From: an uncultured Desulfovibrio sp.
GTDB taxonomy: Bacteria; Desulfobacterota; Desulfovibrionia; Desulfovibrionales; Desulfovibrionaceae
Direction of reading: 5' to 3'
NCBI GenBank assembly: GCA_947177645.1
Contig: CAMWVJ010000031.1
Span: forward strand, 1-8,778
Length of the DNA stretch: 8,778 nucleotides
In this document: piece by piece, positions 4,299 to 8,778 of the stretch
How positions within the stretch are numbered: position 1 is the first letter of the stretch
Layout: the number at the start of each line of letters is the position of its first letter
Program-made: the position numbers and the translations under genes
Notes under the pieces: model-generated
The model's database searches: none
What the model saw: the letters and a program-made list of their open reading frames with translations, nothing else
What the model was told of the DNA's origin: nothing

Positions 4299-5887
4299 GG
4301 CCGCGCGCCCGCGCCGGTGGCAGCGCCGGTTCCCGCGCCAGTACGGGCCCCCGGCACGCCCACGGCCTTTTCTTCTTCCAGCAATTCTTCCGTATCCACG
4401 ATGGGGAAGGCAGGCGTGGCGCCCGTATCCGACCAGCCGCCGCCCAAAGCCATGCACACGCTGACCACGGCGTTGAGCCTGTCGCGCAGGGCCGAGGCCA
4501 GCTGAAGCTCGGCGGCGAAGAGCTGCCGCTCGGCATCGAGCACGGTGAGGTAGTCGGTATAGCCGTTGTCGTACTGGAGACGGGCGATCTCCGTGGCGCG
4601 CCTCAGGCTCTCCACCTCGATCTGCATGCTGCGCACGATGGCCCCGGCCTCGCGCTGGGCCGTGAGCGAGGTGCGGATGTCCTCGAAGGCCGTCTGCACG
4701 GTCTTGCGGTAGGCGGCCTCGGCCGCGCGCTTCTGGGCCTCGGCGTCCTTGAGGTTGTACCAGTTGTTGCCGAAATCCAGAATCGGGATCGAGCCGCTGG
4801 CCCCGTAGCTCCACGTGCCGGCGGGGTTGGTGAACAGGTTGCCCACGGCGGCGCTCAGGGTGCCGAGCGCGCCCGTGAGCGAGATGGACGGGAAGAACTG
4901 GGCACGGGCCACGCCGATATTGGCGTTGTAGGCCATGATCAGGTATTCCGCCGCGCGGATGTCAGGCCGGCGCATGAGCAGCTCCGACGGGAGGCCCGTG
5001 GGCAGCACCGGCGGCGCGGGCAGGATGCCGATGTCATGGCCGCGCGGCATGGCGCGGTTGATAATGTCGCGCGGCGAGCGCCCGATGAGCACGGCGAGCG
5101 CCGCCTCGGCCTGGTCCACGGCCACGGTGCTCGTGTGGACCTGGGCGCGCGCGATCTCCACCTCGGCGCGGGCGCGCTGCCAGTCAAGCTCCGTGATGTC
5201 GCCCTGCTCGTAGCGGCTCGTGTAGATGCCGAAGGATTCTTCGCGGCTCTTGAGGGTGCGCCTTGCCGTTTCGAGCTGCATGTCGAGCGCGAGCAGCGCG
5301 AAATAGCCCTGCGCCGTCTGCGCGGCCACGGAGAGGCGCAGGGCCTCGTGGCCGATGACGCTGTTCATGAGCACGTCGCTCAGCATGGTGCGCCGGTTGC
5401 GGGCCTTGCCCCAGAGATCCAGCTCCCAGCCGGCGCTAAGCGCGCCCTGGTACTGCGTGGTCGCGCGCGACATGCCGCTCTGCGCGAAGGGCACGGCATT
5501 GGGTGCCTTTTCCGAGGAGCTTTGCGCCGTGGCCGCGCCCGTGCCGCTCACCTGCGGGAAGAGGGCCGCGGTGGCCACGCCAACCTGCGCCGCGGCGGAG
5601 TCGATGCGCGCCAGCGACTCGGCGAGATCCTGGTTATAGGTCAGCGCGTCGTCGATGAGGGCCGTGAGCACGGGATCGTTGAACCGCGTCCACCAGTCCG
5701 TATCCAGCGGGGCCGAGCCAAGGTCCACCGAGCGCCACTCCTTGGGCAGGTCCTGCTCGGGCCTTTCATAGCGCGGCGCGAAGGAGCAGGCGGCGAGGGC
5801 GCAGGCGAGGCATGCGCAAAGGATGCCTGCGGCAAGGCGTTTCAGGGCATGGCCCCCTGTGCGTGGCGTGGCTGCGCTGAAACTCAT
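4295..5887 (-). CDS. RND efflux outer-membrane factor lipoprotein (NodT/OprM type)
   Basis: The protein has 530 residues and forms the outer-membrane exit duct of a tripartite efflux pump. It has a lipoprotein signal peptide with a classical lipobox L-A-A-C and lipidated Cys34; Ser at +2 fits outer-membrane sorting. The mature part shows the family's two-fold repeat of outer-membrane efflux domains. The first starts near residue 60 (D-W-W-x-x-F-x-D-P-x-L) and includes W-E-L-D-L-W-G-K at 153-160. The second contains R-R-P-D-I-R-A-A-E near 309-317 and the helix with Y-x-x-G-x-x-D-Y-L-x-V-L-D-A-E-R. These are typical NodT-family signatures. A Gly/Ala/Thr/Pro-rich tail of about 20 residues follows the expected end of the fold. 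The start overlaps the pump gene stop (ATGA) and has a very good AGGAGGT nine bases upstream. Substrates cannot be read from sequence. Role and family are firm. Confidence 0.94.
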   Translation of the reverse strand: MSFSAATPRTGGHALKRLAAGILCACLACALAACSFAPRYERPEQDLPKEWRSVDLGSAPLDTDWWTRFNDPVLTALIDDALTYNQDLAESLARIDSAAAQVGVATAALFPQVSGTGAATAQSSSEKAPNAVPFAQSGMSRATTQYQGALSAGWELDLWGKARNRRTMLSDVLMNSVIGHEALRLSVAAQTAQGYFALLALDMQLETARRTLKSREESFGIYTSRYEQGDITELDWQRARAEVEIARAQVHTSTVAVDQAEAALAVLIGRSPRDIINRAMPRGHDIGILPAPPVLPTGLPSELLMRRPDIRAAEYLIMAYNANIGVARAQFFPSISLTGALGTLSAAVGNLFTNPAGTWSYGASGSIPILDFGNNWYNLKDAEAQKRAAEAAYRKTVQTAFEDIRTSLTAQREAGAIVRSMQIEVESLRRATEIARLQYDNGYTDYLTVLDAERQLFAAELQLASALRDRLNAVVSVCMALGGGWSDTGATPAFPIVDTEELLEEEKAVGVPGARTGAGTGAATGAGARP

Positions 5888-5904
5888 AGGTCGTCCACCT
5901 CCTC
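5884..5904 (-). promoter_or_regulatory. ATGA overlap and strong Shine-Dalgarno between pump and outer-membrane factor
   Basis: The pump stop TGA and the outer-membrane factor start ATG share bases as ATGA (5887-5884). AGGAGGT, a near-complete anti-16S match, lies at 5903-5897 with nine bases to the ATG. It is embedded in the codons for the acidic pump C-terminus (E-E-V-D-D-L). The arrangement provides both coupling and independent initiation, in contrast to the second overlap at 4298, which has no such site. Confidence 0.85.
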
Positions 5905-8778
5905 GTCCATGCTGCCTTTGCCGGCATTGGGGTCGGTCTTGCCGCGCAGCTTGAGCGAGATCTGCATGATGAGCTTGAAGAAATAGGGGAGGAACACCGT
6001 GGCGATGCAGGTGGCGCCCAGCATGCCGCCGATGACCGCCGTGCCGATGGAGTGCCGGCTGTTGGCGCCCGCGCCCGTGCTGATGGCGAGCGGCACCACG
6101 CCGAGGATGAAGGCCAGCGAGGTCATGACGATGGGCCTAAAGCGCAGGCGCGCGGCCTGCATGGCGGCGACATCGAGGCTGCGGCCGTCATGCCAGGCGT
6201 CCACGGCAAATTCCACGATGAGGATGGCGTTCTTGGCGGCGAGGCCGATGATGGTCACGAGCGCCACCTGGAAGTAGACGTCATTCTCCAGCCCGCGGAA
6301 ATAGGTCGCCACCAGGGCGCCGAACACGCCGAAGGGCACGGCCGTGAGCACCGAGAGCGGCAGCGACCACGACTCGTACTGCGCCGCCAGGATGAGGAAC
6401 ACCATGACCAGCGCCAGCACGAAGATCATGGTGGTGTCCGAGCTCGCCAGCTTTTCCTGCAGGGCCGAGCCCACCCAGCCGAGCGAATAGTCGTTGGGCA
6501 GCGTCTTGGCCACGGCCTCCATGGCGGCCAGCGCCTGGCCCGAGGAATAGCCGTCCGCAGGGTTGCCCATGACATGCGCCGCCGGGAAGACGTTGTAGCG
6601 CTCCACCACCTGCGGGGCCGTGCGCCGCTCCAGCGTCATGAGCGCGGTCAACGGGATCATCTCGCCCTTGTTGTTGGGCACATAGACATCCGAAAGGTCC
6701 TCGGGGAGCTGGCGGAACTGCGACTCGGACTGGAGGCGCACCTGGAAGGTGCGGCCCATATAGTTGAAGTCATTGACGTACATGCCGCCGAACGTGGCGC
6801 TCATGGTGGTGAACACGTCACTGATGTTGACGCCCATGTCCTTGCAGCGGTCGCGGTCAAGGTTGGCGTAGAGCTGCGGCGAGCCCGTGGAAAAGAGGTT
6901 CTGCACGCTGCCGATGGCCGGGTACTTGGGCGTGCCGTCGGCGTTCCTGCTCAGGGCCTCGGCCACGAAGGCGTTGGCCTGCTTCTCCAGGTCGTTGAGC
7001 GTGCCGTCGCCGCGCATCTGGATATAGCCCTCGAAGCCGCCGGTGGTGCTCATGCCGCTGATGGGCGGCGGCAAAAAGCCGAGCACCACGGCCTCGGGCT
7101 GCATCATGGTCACGGCCTTCATCCTGTCGGAAATGGCCTCGGCCGATTCCGACTTTTTCTTGCGCTTGCTCCACGGCTCCAGCGTGGTGAAGAAGGTGGA
7201 ATAGTTGCTCTTCACCGAGACCGTGGTGATGTCGATGCCGTTGATGTTGGCGAGGTGCTTCACCCCGGGGATCTTGAGGCCATAGTCGTTGATGACATCG
7301 CCCACGGTCTGGGTGCGATTGAGGGACGCGCCGTCGTCGAGGATGGCCATGCCGAGGGTGTAGCCCTGGTCCTCGTTGGGCACGAGGCCGCCGGGCACCA
7401 CCTTGAAAAGCCAGATGATGCCGACGAACATGAGTGCCGTGAGGATAAGGGCCTTGACGCCGTGGTCCTTCAGGTAGCGCACGCCGCGCAAATAGGCGTG
7501 GGTCACGCGCCCGAAGGCGTAGTCGAACCAGACAAAGGCCTTGGGCGGCTTGTAGTCGGCCGCGTGCGGCTTGAGCAGGAGCGCGCAGAGCGAGGGCGTG
7601 AGCGTGAGCGCCACGATGCCCGAGAGCGTCACCGAGACCGCGATGGTGATGGCGAACTGCTTGTACATCTGGCCAGCGAGGCCGCCCATGAAGGCCACGG
7701 GGATGAACACCGAGCAGAGCACGAGCACGATGGCGATGACCGGCGCCGTGATCTCGTTCATGCTCTTGGCCGTGGCTTCCTTGGGCGGCAAGTGCTCGGT
7801 GCTCATGATGCGCTCCACGTTTTCGAGCACCACGATGGCGTCGTCCACCACCAGGCCGATGGCGAGCACCATGGCGAAGAGCGTGAGCGTGTTGATGGAA
7901 AAGCCGAGCGCGTAGAGGCCGGCGAAGGTGCCGATGATGGACACGGGCACCGCGATGCAGGGGATGAGCGTGGCCCGCCAGTTCTGGAGGAAGACAAAGA
8001 CCACGATGAACACGAGGATCATGGCCTCGAGCAGGGTGCTGATGACCTCGTGGATGGATTCGAGAACGAAGTCGTTGGTGTCCACCACGAGCTTGAATTC
8101 CATGCCGTCGGGCATGGTCTGGGCGATCTCGGCGAGGCGCGCGGAGACGCGGTCGCCCGTGGCGATGGCGTTGGCGCCCGGGAGCAGGTAGACGCCGCCC
8201 ATGCAGGCCGGCATGCCGTCGAAGCGCGAGGACACGCTGTAGTCAAGGCCGCCGAGCTTGATGTCCGCCACGTCCTTCAGGCGCAGCATGGCGCTGTCCG
8301 GCCCGGTGCGGACGATGATCTCGCCGAACTGCTCGGGCGTGACGAGGCGCCCCAGGGTGTCGATCTGCCAGGTGAGCTGGGTGTCCTTGGGGGCCGGCAT
8401 TTCGCCGAGACGCCCGGGCGCGAACTGGGAGTTCTGCTCCTGGATGGCCGCGGCCACCTCCTGCGTGGAAATGCCGTACTTGGCGAGCTTGTCCGGCTGG
8501 AGCCAGATGCGCATGGAATAGTTGCGGTTGCCGAACACCGAGCAGTCGCCCACGCCGGACACGCGCTTGAGTTCGTCCACCACGTTGATCTGCATCCAGT
8601 TGTGCAGGTAGACCTCGTCATAGCGGCCGTCGGGCGAGAAGAACGAGAAGAACATGAGCGCCGCGGGCGAGCGCTTGACCACGGTGACGCCCTGGCGGCG
8701 CACTTCCTCGGGCAGGGTCGTCTGCGCGAGATTGACCTTGTTGTTGACGTTGACGAGCGCCATGTCCGGGTCGGTATC
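5884..8778 (-). CDS. RND efflux pump inner-membrane subunit (HAE-1/AcrB family), 5' partial
   Basis: The window holds 964 residues and the gene runs off the right edge. The first codons read D-T-D-P-D-M, matching the conserved T-D-P-D of AcrB-family porter domains, so about 95 residues, including the first membrane helix, lie beyond base 8778. The Met at 8763 is internal, not a start. Counting from that Met, the offset to E. coli AcrB is about 100. The proton-relay residues are intact: Asp307-Asp308 in G-L-V-V-D-D-A-I-V-V (Asp407/408 in AcrB) and Lys844 in G-L-A-A-K-N-A-I-L-I (Lys940). The other transmembrane helices are visible around 244-400, 436-455 and 775-935, and the second porter domain with G-G-F-E-G-Y at 575-580. 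The pump is a trimeric inner-membrane proton/drug antiporter that passes substrate to the periplasmic adaptor and outer-membrane factor. The adaptor gene is expected just upstream, outside the window. Substrate specificity cannot be inferred; the HAE-1 class mostly exports hydrophobic or amphiphilic compounds. Confidence 0.95.
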   Translation of the reverse strand, partial: DTDPDMALVNVNNKVNLAQTTLPEEVRRQGVTVVKRSPAALMFFSFFSPDGRYDEVYLHNWMQINVVDELKRVSGVGDCSVFGNRNYSMRIWLQPDKLAKYGISTQEVAAAIQEQNSQFAPGRLGEMPAPKDTQLTWQIDTLGRLVTPEQFGEIIVRTGPDSAMLRLKDVADIKLGGLDYSVSSRFDGMPACMGGVYLLPGANAIATGDRVSARLAEIAQTMPDGMEFKLVVDTNDFVLESIHEVISTLLEAMILVFIVVFVFLQNWRATLIPCIAVPVSIIGTFAGLYALGFSINTLTLFAMVLAIGLVVDDAIVVLENVERIMSTEHLPPKEATAKSMNEITAPVIAIVLVLCSVFIPVAFMGGLAGQMYKQFAITIAVSVTLSGIVALTLTPSLCALLLKPHAADYKPPKAFVWFDYAFGRVTHAYLRGVRYLKDHGVKALILTALMFVGIIWLFKVVPGGLVPNEDQGYTLGMAILDDGASLNRTQTVGDVINDYGLKIPGVKHLANINGIDITTVSVKSNYSTFFTTLEPWSKRKKKSESAEAISDRMKAVTMMQPEAVVLGFLPPPISGMSTTGGFEGYIQMRGDGTLNDLEKQANAFVAEALSRNADGTPKYPAIGSVQNLFSTGSPQLYANLDRDRCKDMGVNISDVFTTMSATFGGMYVNDFNYMGRTFQVRLQSESQFRQLPEDLSDVYVPNNKGEMIPLTALMTLERRTAPQVVERYNVFPAAHVMGNPADGYSSGQALAAMEAVAKTLPNDYSLGWVGSALQEKLASSDTTMIFVLALVMVFLILAAQYESWSLPLSVLTAVPFGVFGALVATYFRGLENDVYFQVALVTIIGLAAKNAILIVEFAVDAWHDGRSLDVAAMQAARLRFRPIVMTSLAFILGVVPLAISTGAGANSRHSIGTAVIGGMLGATCIATVFLPYFFKLIMQISLKLRGKTDPNAGKGSMDEEVDDL

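Noticed and set aside
4299..4814. Upstream extension of the exported protein frame to 4814
   Set aside because: This part overlaps the well-supported outer-membrane factor in another frame and encodes an Arg/Gly-rich sequence with no family features; the ATG at 4298 gives a signal peptide.
5036..5986. 316-codon + strand ORF opposite the outer-membrane factor gene
   Set aside because: Composition is Arg/Ala/Gly/His-rich with no domain or start signal, and it lies antisense to a firm gene.
8761..8763. ATG at 8763 as the pump start codon
   Set aside because: The frame stays open to the window edge and reads T-D-P-D just before it, a conserved internal motif of AcrB-family pumps. About 95 more residues are expected upstream.

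Overview
The window is GC-rich, and every long real ORF carries the matching third-position GC bias. This bias also produces many long antisense shadow ORFs. Gene content fits a Gram-negative bacterium: outer-membrane lipoproteins, an RND tripartite efflux system, a flagellar rod-type protein and a GluQ-RS tRNA-modifying enzyme. The style of the small proteins and the base composition suggest a Desulfovibrio-like member of the Desulfovibrionaceae, but this is inference from general familiarity and not a database match.

Left part, + strand (1-3462). About 240 bases of GC-rich leader contain a 13-bp perfect inverted repeat. Next comes a 140-residue protein carrying only the N- and C-terminal signatures of flagellar rod/hook proteins. 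After a 150-base gap is an NlpC/P60 cell-wall hydrolase lipoprotein with an unusual acid-free Lys/Ala/Ser tail, closed by a strong intrinsic terminator with a 14-bp perfect stem. Then follow gluQ (glutamyl-Q tRNA(Asp) synthetase) and, 45 bases on, a small unrecognised cytoplasmic protein. This pair probably forms one transcript ending at a second terminator near 3432-3462.

Right part, - strand (8778-3510). This is the distal end of an RND efflux operon, read right to left. It holds an HAE-1/AcrB-type inner-membrane pump (5' end outside the window, roughly 95 residues missing), a NodT/OprM-type outer-membrane factor lipoprotein, and an unrecognised exported protein of 262 residues. All three are joined by 4-base ATGA stop/start overlaps. 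The membrane-fusion subunit would be expected beyond base 8778. The pump drives export with the proton-motive force and the outer-membrane factor forms the exit duct.

The most unusual structure is at the second overlap. A textbook intrinsic terminator for the - strand (10-bp arms, then seven T) starts 9 bases after the outer-membrane factor stop codon and lies inside codons 5-13 of the exported protein gene. That gene has no visible Shine-Dalgarno sequence of its own. Its expression may therefore depend on ribosomes coupling through the ATGA and on read-through of the terminator. No CRISPR array, insertion sequence, rRNA or tRNA was seen.
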